Origin: CAWJMD01 sp963700925
GTDB taxonomy: Bacteria; Actinomycetota; Actinomycetes; Actinomycetales; CAWJMD01
Reading direction: 5' to 3'
DNA: 64,000 nt
Assembly (NCBI GenBank): GCA_963700925.1
Contig: OY969553.1
Coordinates: forward strand, 3,348,001-3,412,000
In this document: piece by piece, positions 56,384 through 64,000 of the stretch
Layout: every line of letters starts with the position of its first letter
How positions within the stretch are numbered: position 1 is the first letter of the stretch
Notes under the pieces: generated by a model
Databases searched by the model: none
Seen by the model: the letters and a program-made list of their open reading frames with translations, nothing else
What the model was told of the DNA's origin: nothing
Position numbers and translations under genes: made by a program

Positions 56384-57562
56384 ATGTACAAGTCAGCCCG
56401 AATCATGACAGGTGCCGCTGCTCTGACCATGGGTCTGGCGGTGATGGCCGGAGGGCAGGGGGCATCCGCACAGACCAGCTCCGCGTCCGCGACGCCTCCG
56501 GCGTTCCTTCAGATGGCGTCGGACGGCGTGAACGACATGGGTTCACCTGCACTGTCCCATTCAGGCCGCTACGTCGCTTACGTGGCGACCCTGCACAACC
56601 AGGTTCCGCTCAACACACAGCTACGGCTGGCGGACCTCGCTGGCGGCGGGAGCGAGCTGTTGAACCGCTCGATCGACGGGGGTCGGGCGGCGGGCAACTA
56701 CAGCATGCCTCCGGTCATCTCGGCCGACGGTTCGCGCGTCGCGTTCACCAGCAACTCCGCGCGCCTGGTCGCCGGCGACACGAACGGTCGCTGGGACGCC
56801 TTCGTCCGCAACGCGTCGACGGACACCACGCTGCTGGCCAGCAGGGCCATCGACGGAGACGCCTCGAACGGCGCGTCCGGCATGACCTCCCTGTCCAAGA
56901 ACGGCCGGTATGCCGTGTTCACCAGTACCGGGACTGACGTGGTCGCCGGCTCGACCACCACCAACTCCGACGTCTACCGACGAGACCTGAACGGCAACAC
57001 CACCCTGCAGGTGACGGTCCGACCGAATGGTGCACCGTCGAAGGGTCCCGGCTCCAACAGCGCTGACGTGTCCGCGGACGGGAACCTGGTGGCCTTCAAC
57101 AGCTACAACGCCGACATCCTTGCCACCGATGACGCCGATCTCGACAGCGACCTGTACATCCGCAACATGACGACGGGGCAGACACGGTGGCTGAGCCAGG
57201 GCGTGCCGGGCGGAGCGAACCCGTCCGGCGTCGTCATCTCCCCTGACGGACGGTGGGTCTCGTCGCGGTGGGACGACGGGAGTCTGCACCTCACCAGGGT
57301 GGACACCGGGGTGACATCGACCGTGGCGGCCGAGGGGTACGCGCTGACGGGCGCCTTCTCCAGCCAGTTGGGACGGTTTGTCTTCGTCTCGGACGGGAAG
57401 CCCTGGGTCCGCGACCTCGCCAGTGGGGTGAACACGGCCATCCCCACACCCAACGACGGCTCCGTCGCCACGGTGACCGTCTCAGGCAACGGGCAGTTCG
57501 CCGCGTACGACTGGATCCCCGCGGACGGCGGGCTGAGCACGATCTACCGGGTTGCGCTCTGA
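56384..57562 (+). CDS. Secreted TolB/WD40-like beta-propeller protein
   Basis: A 392-residue exported protein. The signal peptide ends at A-S-A-Q-T (about residues 26-30). Six to seven blades follow, each with S-x-(D/N/S)-G-R-Y/R-V-A-F/Y-T/V: S-H-S-G-R-Y-V-A-Y, S-A-D-G-S-R-V-A-F, S-K-N-G-R-Y-A-V-F, S-A-D-G-N-L-V-A-F, S-P-D-G-R-W-V-S-S. This is the TolB/PD40 propeller signature. Such proteins act as extracellular binding scaffolds; no enzyme domain is attached. The ATG at 56384 follows AGGAGC. It is 103 bases after the Tad operon on the same strand, and a functional link is unproven. Confidence 0.8.
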   Translation: MYKSARIMTGAAALTMGLAVMAGGQGASAQTSSASATPPAFLQMASDGVNDMGSPALSHSGRYVAYVATLHNQVPLNTQLRLADLAGGGSELLNRSIDGGRAAGNYSMPPVISADGSRVAFTSNSARLVAGDTNGRWDAFVRNASTDTTLLASRAIDGDASNGASGMTSLSKNGRYAVFTSTGTDVVAGSTTTNSDVYRRDLNGNTTLQVTVRPNGAPSKGPGSNSADVSADGNLVAFNSYNADILATDDADLDSDLYIRNMTTGQTRWLSQGVPGGANPSGVVISPDGRWVSSRWDDGSLHLTRVDTGVTSTVAAEGYALTGAFSSQLGRFVFVSDGKPWVRDLASGVNTAIPTPNDGSVATVTVSGNGQFAAYDWIPADGGLSTIYRVAL

Positions 57563-57691
57563 CCTAGAAGCACCCGCCCTCTGCACACCGGAGGTCCGGG
57601 CAAAGTGGGTCACGCGCACATGGCGACGTCGCAGCGACCTCGGCAGGCTCGACCAGCACGCCCTGCCGCCCGCCCGACTGCGAGGTCCGCC

Positions 57692-59083
57692 ATGCGCACG
57701 CGTAGACCGCTGTGGGCCACTGCGCCCGCCACCTTCGCCTTGGCCGTCGGCGCTCTGACGGGCACCAGCGCTGCCGCACCTGTCGACAGCGCGAGCGACT
57801 CGTGCAGCAGCGCACGTCCCCTGACGGTGCCAGGTGCCGAGCACCAGATGGTCAGCTGCCTGGCCGATCTCACGACGGCCGGCACCGTCGTCAGCGGGCA
57901 CACCGTCCCGGGCGACTATGCAGGGCTTCAGTCGGCTCGGACGATCAACCCGACCGGTGTGCCGGGCACGCAGGTCGACGGCTACTTCCCCGACACCTCG
58001 ACGAGCAACACGCACCACGGCTGGAACCACGACTCCCAGTTCGTGATGCGCTTCCCGAGCGACTGGAACGGCAAGCTCGTCATCACCGGCGCCCCCGGCG
58101 TGCGCCGCCAGTACGCCCTCGACGCCACGATCAGCGACTGGGTGCTGGCGCAGGGGTACGCCTTCGCCTCCACTGACAAGGGCAACACGGGAGCCGACTT
58201 CTACCGCGACGGACGCAAACCCGGCGACGCCATCGCCGAGTGGCACACCCGGGTCACCGAGCTGACCCGAGCAGCCCAGCGGGTCGCTCGCCAGCACTAC
58301 GGGTCGAAGCCTGTCCGCACGTACATGACGGGCCTCTCGAACGGCGGCTACCTCACCCGCTGGCAGCTCGAGAACAAGTCGAGTCTCTTCGACGGCGGGG
58401 TCGACTGGGAGGGAACGTTGTTCACGGCGGACGGGCCGAACCTCCTGACCTACCTCCCCACGGCGCTGAGGAACTACCCCGCCTACCGGGCGGGTGACCA
58501 GGCCGCGCACCAGGCGATGCTCGATGCCGGCTTCGCCCCGGGCTCGGAGTTCCTGTGGGAGTTCCACTACAACGTCTACTGGGACCTGACCCAGCGCATC
58601 TACCGCGAGGAGCTCGACCCGACCTTCGACGGGGCGACCGAAGCCGGAACTCCGTTCTGCGCCAGCGGTTCTCCGGCCTGCGACACCGACTACGACTACT
58701 TCTCGCGTCCAAGGTCCGTGCACACGGCCGTCGACCGGATCTCGCTGACGGGCAAGATCAAGAAGCCGATGCTCACTCTGCACGGCGATCTCGACACCCT
58801 GCTGCCGCCGGCCACCGACTCCGACGTCTACGCGGACATGATCGTCGACCGGGGCCGGGGCGAGCTGCACCGCTACTACACGATCACCGGTGGCAACCAC
58901 GTCGACTCACTGGCGGACGTCTACCCGTCCAGCCTGCGTCCGATCCTCCCGTGCTACCGCGACGCGTTCACCGCGCTCGAGGCATGGGTCGAGGACGAGG
59001 TCGAGCCGCCTGCCAGTGGCCTCGTCCGGTTCGACAGCGGAGCGCCGGACGTCGCCAACTCCTGCTCGGTCGCCGACCGCTAG
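57692..59083 (+). CDS. Secreted alpha/beta hydrolase (tannase/feruloyl-esterase-like)
   Basis: A 463-residue exported hydrolase. The signal peptide ends at S-A-A-A-P (about residues 26-30). The core has W-N-G-K-L-V-I-T-G-A-P-G, the nucleophile elbow G-L-S-N-G-G (Ser 216), the acid in L-H-G-D-L-D-T-L-L-P-P and the base in T-G-G-N-H-V-D-S. Paired Cys surround F-C-A-S-G-S-P-A-C-D. The size and oxyanion pattern resemble tannase/feruloyl esterase or 3-hydroxybutyrate oligomer hydrolase families; the ester substrate is not determined. The ATG at 57692 has GAGG six bases upstream. Its stop overlaps the convergent DinB-like gene by four bases. Confidence 0.8.
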   Translation: MRTRRPLWATAPATFALAVGALTGTSAAAPVDSASDSCSSARPLTVPGAEHQMVSCLADLTTAGTVVSGHTVPGDYAGLQSARTINPTGVPGTQVDGYFPDTSTSNTHHGWNHDSQFVMRFPSDWNGKLVITGAPGVRRQYALDATISDWVLAQGYAFASTDKGNTGADFYRDGRKPGDAIAEWHTRVTELTRAAQRVARQHYGSKPVRTYMTGLSNGGYLTRWQLENKSSLFDGGVDWEGTLFTADGPNLLTYLPTALRNYPAYRAGDQAAHQAMLDAGFAPGSEFLWEFHYNVYWDLTQRIYREELDPTFDGATEAGTPFCASGSPACDTDYDYFSRPRSVHTAVDRISLTGKIKKPMLTLHGDLDTLLPPATDSDVYADMIVDRGRGELHRYYTITGGNHVDSLADVYPSSLRPILPCYRDAFTALEAWVEDEVEPPASGLVRFDSGAPDVANSCSVADR

Positions 59084-59670
59084 GCGGCCGGAGTCCAGGC
59101 GGGGTCGCGTCCGGCGAACCCCAGCACACGGTCGAACAACGGCGCGTCGTCGGGCACGGGGACGGGCGGGGCGAACATCCCTTCGCGCGCTGCTGCATCG
59201 GCCTCCTCGTCGCCGGTCGGCATCACGATCGGCAGCACCGCCTCGGCGAGGTCGTCCTCGACCTCGTACGACTGACCGGTTGCGCGCGCGAGATCCCAGC
59301 CGTGTGTCTGCACCTCGTTCAACGTCACCAGACCGGCTGCCTCCGCAGGGAACCTGACGCCACCAGCCATCGTCATGCCCTCCCACGCCTGCGGGTCGCG
59401 CCACACCTGTGCGACCTCGTCGAGCTGCGTGCGCAGGACCTCGCGCCAGTTGTCGGGCAGGAGGTCGGTGACGGGGCCCGGCGGTGTCGACGTGGTGGGC
59501 CCTTCGATCTTGCCGGCCGCGTCGCGGAAGGCGACGGTCAGGCCCAGCAGGTGGTTCACCATCACGCGCACCGGTGTGTCGGTGCACGGTGTCGGGTCGT
59601 CGAGCTGGTCGTCGCTGACACCAGCGGCGACTGCTGCCACCTGGTCGGTCGCTCGCTGCAGGTCGATCAC
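59080..59670 (-). CDS. TIGR03086-type DinB/mycothiol-dependent-enzyme-like protein
   Basis: A 196-residue four-helix protein of the DinB/maleylpyruvate-isomerase N-terminal superfamily. I-D-L-Q-R-A-T-D-Q-V opens the protein, T-P-C-T-D-T-P-V-R-V-M-V-N-H-L-L-G contains the first metal His, and L-N-E-V-Q-T-H-G-W-D-L-A-R-A-T-G holds the second His cluster, as in TIGR03086 proteins. These bind a divalent metal and many use mycothiol. The GTG at 59670 has AAGGAGG six bases upstream. The longer open frame is antisense to the next gene. Confidence 0.85.
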   Translation of the reverse strand: MIDLQRATDQVAAVAAGVSDDQLDDPTPCTDTPVRVMVNHLLGLTVAFRDAAGKIEGPTTSTPPGPVTDLLPDNWREVLRTQLDEVAQVWRDPQAWEGMTMAGGVRFPAEAAGLVTLNEVQTHGWDLARATGQSYEVEDDLAEAVLPIVMPTGDEEADAAAREGMFAPPVPVPDDAPLFDRVLGFAGRDPAWTPAA

Positions 59671-59790
59671 GGAAGTCCTCCTTGGTCGGGGGGGTACCCA
59701 GTCTGGACCGGCGCGCCCCCCAGAACTCATCGCTGCGCTCGCCATAGGCTCGTCACTCGACTGGGCGAGACGGACGGCAGGGGGAATGGC

Positions 59791-60537
59791 GTGGGCAGGC
59801 TGGCAGCCAAGGTGCTGGCCGCTGTCGTCGCCGCAGGTGTGACGGCGGCGCTCGGGCTGCGCAGTGCGGGCATGTGGGACCCCACGTCCGCCGTCGTGGT
59901 GGGCCTGGTCGTCGTGGCCGCGGTGATCGCCGCCGGGTCCACCACCCTCAGCGCACTGTCGGAGTGGCGGGCGCGCCGCCTCGGCGCCCGTCGCGAGGCC
60001 GCCGACGTCGTGCTCACTGCAGCAGCGTGGGCGATCGTCGACACGACAGACATCGACTTCCGCGAGCTGGGCCTGGCCGCGTACCGCGTGGAACGCATCT
60101 GGTGGGCACCCTGGCGGCGTCGGCTCCACCGAGTCCAGCGCGTCCGGGCGAAGCGCCGCCCGACCGCGTCGCGGATCAAGTGGGTGCCAGGCAAGGGCGT
60201 GATCGGGCAGTGCGTGGCGCAGGGCCAAGTGGTCGCCCAGGACCTGCATGCCGACTACTCGGCGGTCTGGCCGTGCGATGCCGACGAGTGGCGGACCGTC
60301 GTGCCCGAGGAGATCCGGGGCGGGCTGACGTACAAGGAGTTCCTCGACGTCAGGGAGAAGTACGAGGTCGTCGTCGCCACACCGGTGCTGGACGACTCCG
60401 GCTCCGCGACGAAGGTGATCGGGTGCATCGCTCTCGACGGACCCACCGGTTCGCTCGACAAGCTGAACACCGATGCAGTGCTGGGCCTGCTCGACTCGGC
60501 GGCTCAGGGCCTGGTTCGCCAGACCCGGGAGTCGTAG
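59791..60537 (+). CDS. Membrane protein with GAF-like domain
   Basis: A 248-residue protein. Two N-terminal hydrophobic helices (about 4-25 and 33-55) are followed by a soluble domain: W-V-P-G-K-G-V-I-G-Q-C-V-A-Q-G near 131-145, V-V-V-A-T-P-V-L-D near 192, then V-I-G-C-I-A-L-D-G-P, the strand pattern of a GAF ligand-binding domain. No output domain is attached, so it may sense a ligand for a separate partner. The GTG at 59791 follows AGGGGG; the upstream open frame is antisense to the hydrolase gene. Genes ending 60537 and starting 60599 are co-directional. Confidence 0.7.
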   Translation: MGRLAAKVLAAVVAAGVTAALGLRSAGMWDPTSAVVVGLVVVAAVIAAGSTTLSALSEWRARRLGARREAADVVLTAAAWAIVDTTDIDFRELGLAAYRVERIWWAPWRRRLHRVQRVRAKRRPTASRIKWVPGKGVIGQCVAQGQVVAQDLHADYSAVWPCDADEWRTVVPEEIRGGLTYKEFLDVREKYEVVVATPVLDDSGSATKVIGCIALDGPTGSLDKLNTDAVLGLLDSAAQGLVRQTRES

Positions 60538-60598
60538 ACGACCTGAGAGCGAGGCCGGCGAAGGGTAGACTCGGCGGCGATCAACCAGAGGAGGCCGG

Positions 60599-60772
60599 AT
60601 GACCCCCGCTCAGCGGGCTGCATTGCGCAGCACCACCAGCGTCAGGCCTGCCGTCCGCTCGTCCGAGGCCATGCGCCAGCTCGAGGCGTCACTGCGCCGG
60701 CTCGGCGTCGACGAGAACACGGTGGCCGTGGTCACCGGCCGTCTCGGCTCGCGCCGTTCCAGCGCCGCCTAG
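60599..60772 (+). CDS. 57-residue unknown small protein
   Basis: A short gene with a strong GAGGAGG ribosome-binding site four bases before the ATG. The product is basic and probably soluble: M-T-P-A-Q-R-A-A-L-R, one likely helix R-Q-L-E-A-S-L-R-R-L-G, ending S-R-R-S-S-A-A. Its stop codon TAG lies inside the left target duplication of the IS element, so the insertion left the reading frame intact. It may be co-transcribed with the GAF-like gene. No family recognised. Confidence 0.6.
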   Translation: MTPAQRAALRSTTSVRPAVRSSEAMRQLEASLRRLGVDENTVAVVTGRLGSRRSSAA

Positions 60773-60773
60773 A
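60768..60773. repeat. IS target-site duplication, left copy
   Basis: CCTAGA directly before the left IS end; identical to 61878-61883. It contains the stop codons of both the 57-residue ORF (plus strand) and the transposase (minus strand). Confidence 0.85.
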
Positions 60774-61755
60774 TGTACTGACCGGGGAGGTTGGTCAAGC
60801 GGGTGATGGGGGGCTTGTTCCCGCAGGCGGTGTGGGGTCGGTGGTGGTTGTACTCGTGGAGCCATCCTGGCAGGGCGGCTCGGCGTTCGGCTTCGGAGGT
60901 GTAGCAGCGGGCGTAGCCCCACCCGTCGGCCATGGTGCGGTGGAAGCGTTCTGCCTTGCCGTTGGTCTGGGGCCGGCGAGGTCGAGTGCGTGAGTGTGTG
61001 ATTCCTAGGTCGGCGCAGGCCTGGCGCCAGCGGTGGGAGACGTAGGGTGCGCCGTTGTCGGACAGCACCCGTTCGATGGTGATGCCGCGGGTAGCGAACC
61101 AAGCCACGGCCCGGCGCAGGACACCCGTTGCGGTGTGGGCGGTTTCGTCGTCGTGGACCTCGGCATAGCCGACCCGCGAGTAGTCGTCAATCACGGTGTG
61201 CACGAACGCGTGGCCCATCTTCTTGTGGGAGTGCACGTTCCTGGGTTTGCCGGCTGTCGCCGCCCGGTTGCGGCCGCCCTGGGCGCGGCCGACGAACCTC
61301 CACCCACCGCCGTCGGGGATGTTGCCGAACTTCTTCACGTCGACATGCAGCATCGCGCCGGGGTGCGGGTGCTCGTACCGGCGTACTGGCTCCCCGGTGG
61401 CGCGGTCCACGTGAGTCAGCCGGTTCAGCCGGCACCGGAGTAGGACTTGGTGCGCGGTCGAGGGTGCGACCCCGGTTAGGGCGGCGAGCTGGACCGGACC
61501 CAACCGCTTGCGCAGCCGCAACGACACGATCCGCTTCGTCACCGCTGCGCACGTCTTGGTCGGGCTGTGGTGCGGCCGTGAGGGCCGGTCGGTCATCGCC
61601 TGACCGGCTCGGTACCGGTCGGCCCACCGCTTCACGGTCGGCCACGAGCACTGGAACCGAGCCGCGACCTCCGCGATCGGAACACCCTGGTCGACGACGA
61701 GCCGAGCGACCATCAGCCGCGCGCGAGGGGTCAGGGCAGCGTTAGCGTGGGACAC
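60769..61755 (-). CDS. IS481-family transposase
   Basis: A 328-residue DDE transposase. The N-terminal helix-turn-helix region has V-A-A-R-F-Q-C-S-W-P-T-V-K-R-W. The catalytic core has M-L-H-V-D-V-K-K-F-G (first Asp), V-L-S-D-N-G-A-P-Y (second Asp) and N-G-K-A-E-R-F-H-R-T (Glu). The GTG at 61755 has AGGAGG upstream; an in-frame start near 61860 is also open. The frame leaves the element: the last residue codon is split across the IS end, and the stop TAG is supplied wholly by the target duplication. Confidence 0.92.
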   Translation of the reverse strand: MSHANAALTPRARLMVARLVVDQGVPIAEVAARFQCSWPTVKRWADRYRAGQAMTDRPSRPHHSPTKTCAAVTKRIVSLRLRKRLGPVQLAALTGVAPSTAHQVLLRCRLNRLTHVDRATGEPVRRYEHPHPGAMLHVDVKKFGNIPDGGGWRFVGRAQGGRNRAATAGKPRNVHSHKKMGHAFVHTVIDDYSRVGYAEVHDDETAHTATGVLRRAVAWFATRGITIERVLSDNGAPYVSHRWRQACADLGITHSRTRPRRPQTNGKAERFHRTMADGWGYARCYTSEAERRAALPGWLHEYNHHRPHTACGNKPPITRLTNLPGQYI

Positions 61756-61877
61756 GAGGGCCTCCTGGTGGTGAAGCGGATCCTTGAGCAGTTCCACTCC
61801 ACCGCGGGAGGCCTTCCCATGCCAGTCACTCAGACCAGCGCGTCGCACTCCCTCGACCAACGTCCCCGGTCAGTACA
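60774..61877 (-). mobile_element. IS481-family insertion sequence, 1,104 bp, complete
   Basis: Bounded by imperfect terminal inverted repeats of 26 bp (60774-60799 and 61852-61877, two mismatches) starting TGTACTGACCGGGGA, and flanked by a 6-bp direct repeat CCTAGA. It carries one transposase gene on the minus strand. Intact ends, intact transposase and identical flanks point to a recent insertion. It landed in the few bases between the stop codons of the 57-residue ORF and the convergent LacI-type regulator, breaking neither. Confidence 0.9.
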
Positions 61878-61883
61878 CCTAGA
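61878..61883. repeat. IS target-site duplication, right copy
   Basis: CCTAGA directly after the right IS end, matching 60768-60773. Two bases further lies the stop codon of the LacI-type regulator gene. Confidence 0.85.
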
Positions 61884-61885
61884 GG

Positions 61886-62947
61886 TCAACCTGGCGCAGG
61901 TCCCGTACTTTTCCTGACGATCAGCTCCGCCGGCAGGACGACGTGCTCGGTCGGGGGAGCTGTGCCGTCCTTGCGTGCCTGCAGGGAGGCGATCAGGGCG
62001 GCCACGGCCGCCCGTCCCTTGGCCGCGACGTCCTGGCGCACGGTCGTCAGTGGGGGATCACTGCTGGCAGCGAATGGGCTGTCGTCGAATCCCGCGACCG
62101 AAACGTCCTGTGGCACACGCAGTCCCAGGTCGCGAGCCGCCCGGATCACCGCGAAAGCCAGCACGTCCGAGAAGCACAGCACAGCGGTCGGACGGTCGTC
62201 CTGCTCCAGCAGCAACCGCGCACCTGCGTAGACAGCTTCGGCGTCAGACAGCGGCTCGCGGACGACGACCGTGCTCGCGCCGGCAGCGTCGAGCACTTCC
62301 AGCCACCCGAGCAGGCGCTGGTGCGTGGCGTAGCCGTTCGGCTCCGCGAGCGGGTCGTCGACCAGGCCGAGACGGCCGCCCTCGACGGCATTCGTGAGCA
62401 CCCCGACGCGGCGGTGTCCGAGGCCGATGAGGTGCTCAGCGCTGGCTCGTGCTCCGGCGCGGTCGTCGATGTTGATCGACGGGATGTCGTCGACCGGTGG
62501 CTGGTCGACGTTGACCAGCGGCATCCCACGGCGCCGGAGCCAGCCGACCGCGGGTGACTCGAGGTGGCACGAGTAGATCAGGGCCCCGTCCATGGCGACG
62601 TCCCTGGCCGGCACGACGTCTTTCGTGCCTCCCGCCGTCAGCAACGTCAGACCCAGCCCCGAGGGGCCGAGCTCGTCGGCGATGGACGCCAGGAACGTGG
62701 TCGCGACCGGGTCGGTGAACGCCTCGCCGAGGCTGTCGGTGAGCAGGATCCCGATCGCGCCGGTGCTGCCACGGGCGAGGGCCCGGGCGGCCGGGTCAGG
62801 CCCGACGTACCCGAGCTCCTCGGCGGTGGCGAGCACGCGCTCCCGCAGCTCGGCGGAGAGCTGGTCGGGACGGGAGAACGCGTTCGACACGGTCATCCTG
62901 CTGACGCCGACCCGGTCGGCGATCGTCTGCAGGGTCACCCGCCCCAC
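61886..62947 (-). CDS. LacI-family transcriptional regulator
   Basis: A 353-residue repressor-type regulator. The N-terminal HTH reads V-T-L-Q-T-I-A-D-R-V-G-V-S-R-M-T-V-S-N-A-F with the minor-groove hinge helix A-A-R-A-L-A. It is followed by a periplasmic-binding-protein-like domain (G-A-I-G-I-L-L-T-D-S, V-S-V-A-G-F-D-D-S-P-F). LacI proteins usually control sugar or nucleoside uptake and catabolism, but no such genes adjoin, so its targets lie elsewhere. The GTG at 62947 has GAGGTGG upstream. The stop is two bases from the IS target duplication. Confidence 0.9.
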   Translation of the reverse strand: MGRVTLQTIADRVGVSRMTVSNAFSRPDQLSAELRERVLATAEELGYVGPDPAARALARGSTGAIGILLTDSLGEAFTDPVATTFLASIADELGPSGLGLTLLTAGGTKDVVPARDVAMDGALIYSCHLESPAVGWLRRRGMPLVNVDQPPVDDIPSINIDDRAGARASAEHLIGLGHRRVGVLTNAVEGGRLGLVDDPLAEPNGYATHQRLLGWLEVLDAAGASTVVVREPLSDAEAVYAGARLLLEQDDRPTAVLCFSDVLAFAVIRAARDLGLRVPQDVSVAGFDDSPFAASSDPPLTTVRQDVAAKGRAAVAALIASLQARKDGTAPPTEHVVLPAELIVRKSTGPAPG

Positions 62948-62966
62948 GTTCCCACCTCGCTCAGGC

Positions 62967-63218
62967 TCATCCTCCGGAGGGCAGGGGGCCGTTGCAGGAC
63001 GCCTGCGGTCGCTCCGGTGGGGCCACCGTACGGGCCGCCGACTGCAGGGTAGCCGCGAGGCCCGCGCGAAGGCGGAGACTGGCCGGCCCCCGCTCGGCCA
63101 GGCGCTGGAAGCGTGACGGACGAGGATCGTCCGGCACCACCGGGGCGCCCGGCAGGGCGCTGTTCGCCTGCTGGGTCATGAGGCGGTTCACCAGGATGAA
63201 GGCTGCTGGAGACTCCAT
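62967..63218 (-). CDS. 83-residue unknown small protein
   Basis: A short gene between the LacI regulator and the divergent sigma factor. The ATG at 63218 has AGAGGAG seven bases upstream, a strong site. The product starts M-E-S-P-A-A-F-I-L-V-N-R-L-M-T-Q-Q, with a helical N-terminus, then a Pro-rich stretch and R-F-Q-R-L-A-E-R-G-P-A-S-L-R-L-R. No signal or known domain. Its divergence from the sigma gene suggests possible control by that sigma factor (inference). Confidence 0.55.
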   Translation of the reverse strand: MESPAAFILVNRLMTQQANSALPGAPVVPDDPRPSRFQRLAERGPASLRLRAGLAATLQSAARTVAPPERPQASCNGPLPSGG

Positions 63219-63347
63219 GGTCTTGCTCCTCTCTAGATCGTCTGTACCGCTACAGTAGCAGCGTGCTTCCTTACCGGTCAAGAAGGCAAACGCCCTCTTT
63301 GTCGCGAACGACGAAAGGATCGTGGCCGGACCGGACACCATGGTGGT

Positions 63348-63917
63348 GTGGGCGACCTGTCGAACGACCAGCGCCGGCGACGCGTCGAGGACGTCGTCGC
63401 GCAGGTCGGCGTGCCGCTGCAGCGCTACCTGCGCCGCCGCGCCGACGCCTCGACCGCCGACGACGTGCTCGGCGACGTGCTGCTGGTGGTGTGGCGCAGG
63501 GCGGACGAGCTTCCGTCCGGCGATCCGCTCCCGTGGTGCTACGGGATCGCGCGCCGCTGCCTGGCCAACCACGTGCGCGGCAGGAAGAGACATCTGCGGC
63601 TCGTGCAGCGGCTGTCCTCCGTCCGTCTCGATGGGGGCACCGCGACCGACGACCCCGAGCTCGAAGCCGCACTGGCCGCGCTGCCGGCCACCGACGCGGA
63701 AGTGCTCAGGCTGTGGGCGTGGGAAGGGCTCGAGCCACGAGAGATCGCCCTCGTGCTCGGGACCACGGCGAACGCCGTGAGCATCCGGCTGCACCGGGCC
63801 AAGCAGAGACTGCGGTCGGCGCTGTCGGACCGGACCTCGGACAGGACCCAGACGCGAAAGGACGGACGCGCTCCCGGACACCTAGGAGATCGACAGGGAA
63901 CGGAGGCACCCCGATGA
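63348..63917 (+). CDS. ECF-like RNA polymerase sigma-70 factor
   Basis: A 189-residue alternative sigma factor. Region 2 spans V-P-L-Q-R-Y-L-R-R-R-A-D-A-S-T-A-D-D-V-L-G-D-V-L-L-V-V-W. Region 4 spans L-P-A-T-D-A-E-V-L-R-L-W-A-W-E-G-L-E-P-R-E-I-A with the recognition helix A-N-A-V-S-I-R-L-H-R-A-K. A short Arg/Thr-rich tail follows. Such factors direct RNA polymerase to stress or envelope promoters. The GTG at 63348 lacks a good ribosome-binding site. The next gene overlaps by ATGA and is likely its anti-sigma or a coupled secreted protein. Confidence 0.85.
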   Translation: MGDLSNDQRRRRVEDVVAQVGVPLQRYLRRRADASTADDVLGDVLLVVWRRADELPSGDPLPWCYGIARRCLANHVRGRKRHLRLVQRLSSVRLDGGTATDDPELEAALAALPATDAEVLRLWAWEGLEPREIALVLGTTANAVSIRLHRAKQRLRSALSDRTSDRTQTRKDGRAPGHLGDRQGTEAPR

Positions 63918-64000
63918 CAGGTGACGAGCTGCGGCTGCGGCTGCAGCAAGCCGACCCCGTCCAAGGGGACGCGGACCCGGGCCCCCCGCCGAGCCGCACG
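63914..64000 (+). CDS. Gene coupled to the sigma factor (3' partial)
   Basis: The ATG at 63914 overlaps the sigma-factor stop as ATGA, with GGAGG nine bases upstream. Only 29 codons are in the window: M-T-G-D-E-L-R-L-R-L-Q-Q-A-D-P-V, then an Asp/Pro-rich stretch. In such two-gene units the second gene usually encodes an anti-sigma or a membrane protein, but the visible part shows no diagnostic motif. Confidence 0.6.
   Translation, partial: MTGDELRLRLQQADPVQGDADPGPPPSRT

Noticed and set aside
58555..59790. N-terminal extension of the GAF-like gene
   Set aside because: Antisense or out-of-frame shadow over the hydrolase and DinB-like genes; GTG at 59791 begins the hydrophobic N-terminus.

Overview
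The window is high-GC DNA from an actinobacterium. The evidence is a mycothiol-type DinB enzyme, an F420-type split-barrel protein, LAxTG wall-sorting signals, a DUF3516 helicase, a WS/DGAT acyltransferase, a 13E12/DUF222 HNH protein and an actinobacterial Tad pilus locus. A member of the Nocardioidaceae (Nocardioides- or Aeromicrobium-like) would fit, but the sequence alone does not fix the genus. Gene order looks chromosomal. One intact insertion sequence is present. No rRNA, tRNA or CRISPR array was recognised.

Layout. 0-5.5 kb: the end of a nuclease/phosphatase gene, a heterodimeric ABC exporter pair, a DedA protein and a RidA remnant beside a long palindrome. 5.8-11.4 kb: a DUF3516 helicase, then two tandem paralogous wall-anchored proteins ending in LAATG/LAETG signals. 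11.4-16.5 kb: an FMN/F420-type protein, then a NarL-type two-component pair divergent from an ABC ATPase/permease operon, and a frameshifted membrane protein. 16.5-25.7 kb: a His-rich intradiol-dioxygenase-like lipoprotein, a WS/DGAT acyltransferase divergent from a cyclase-ATPase-TPR regulator, a DUF4097/response-regulator/histidine-kinase operon and a lipase-like lipoprotein. 25.7-28.8 kb: a response-regulator remnant, a frameshifted DUF222/HNH gene and a two-domain CHRD protein. 28.9-35.8 kb: an OmpR-type regulator with a PAS kinase, a TPR lipoprotein, a collagen-like protein of about 1,090 codons broken by a 2-base deletion, and a degenerate receiver protein.

35.8-50.5 kb: a RibD-type reductase, an EamA transporter, and an 1,834-residue single-chain acetyl-CoA-carboxylase-like enzyme whose stop overlaps the start of a questin-oxidase-like gene. 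Then come a DUF5995 protein, a seven-bladed-propeller/papain-like protease with a coupled small partner, a secreted protein, an NTF2-like protein, an M1 peptidase and an acetyltransferase. 50.5-56.3 kb: an alpha/alpha-toroid protein and a compact Tad/Flp secretion operon (cpaF, tadB, tadC, small pilin-like protein, tadE, tadE, tadG). 56.4-64 kb: a secreted propeller protein, a secreted alpha/beta hydrolase, a mycothiol-dependent-type DinB protein, a membrane GAF-like protein, a 57-residue ORF, an IS481-family element with exact ends and target duplication, a LacI regulator, a small ORF, and an ECF-like sigma factor overlapping the next gene.

Recurring features: five two-component or receiver genes, many secreted proteins or lipoproteins, and several perfect inverted repeats in divergent promoters. 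Four coding regions are interrupted by 1-2 base shifts (near 16.24, 26.25, 34.58 and 38.41 kb). That frequency makes sequencing error a real alternative to gene decay. The items most worth following are the propeller-protease/partner pair, the carboxylase/questin-oxidase operon, the fourfold start-codon repeat at tadE/tadG, and the IS whose transposase stop codon comes from its target duplication.
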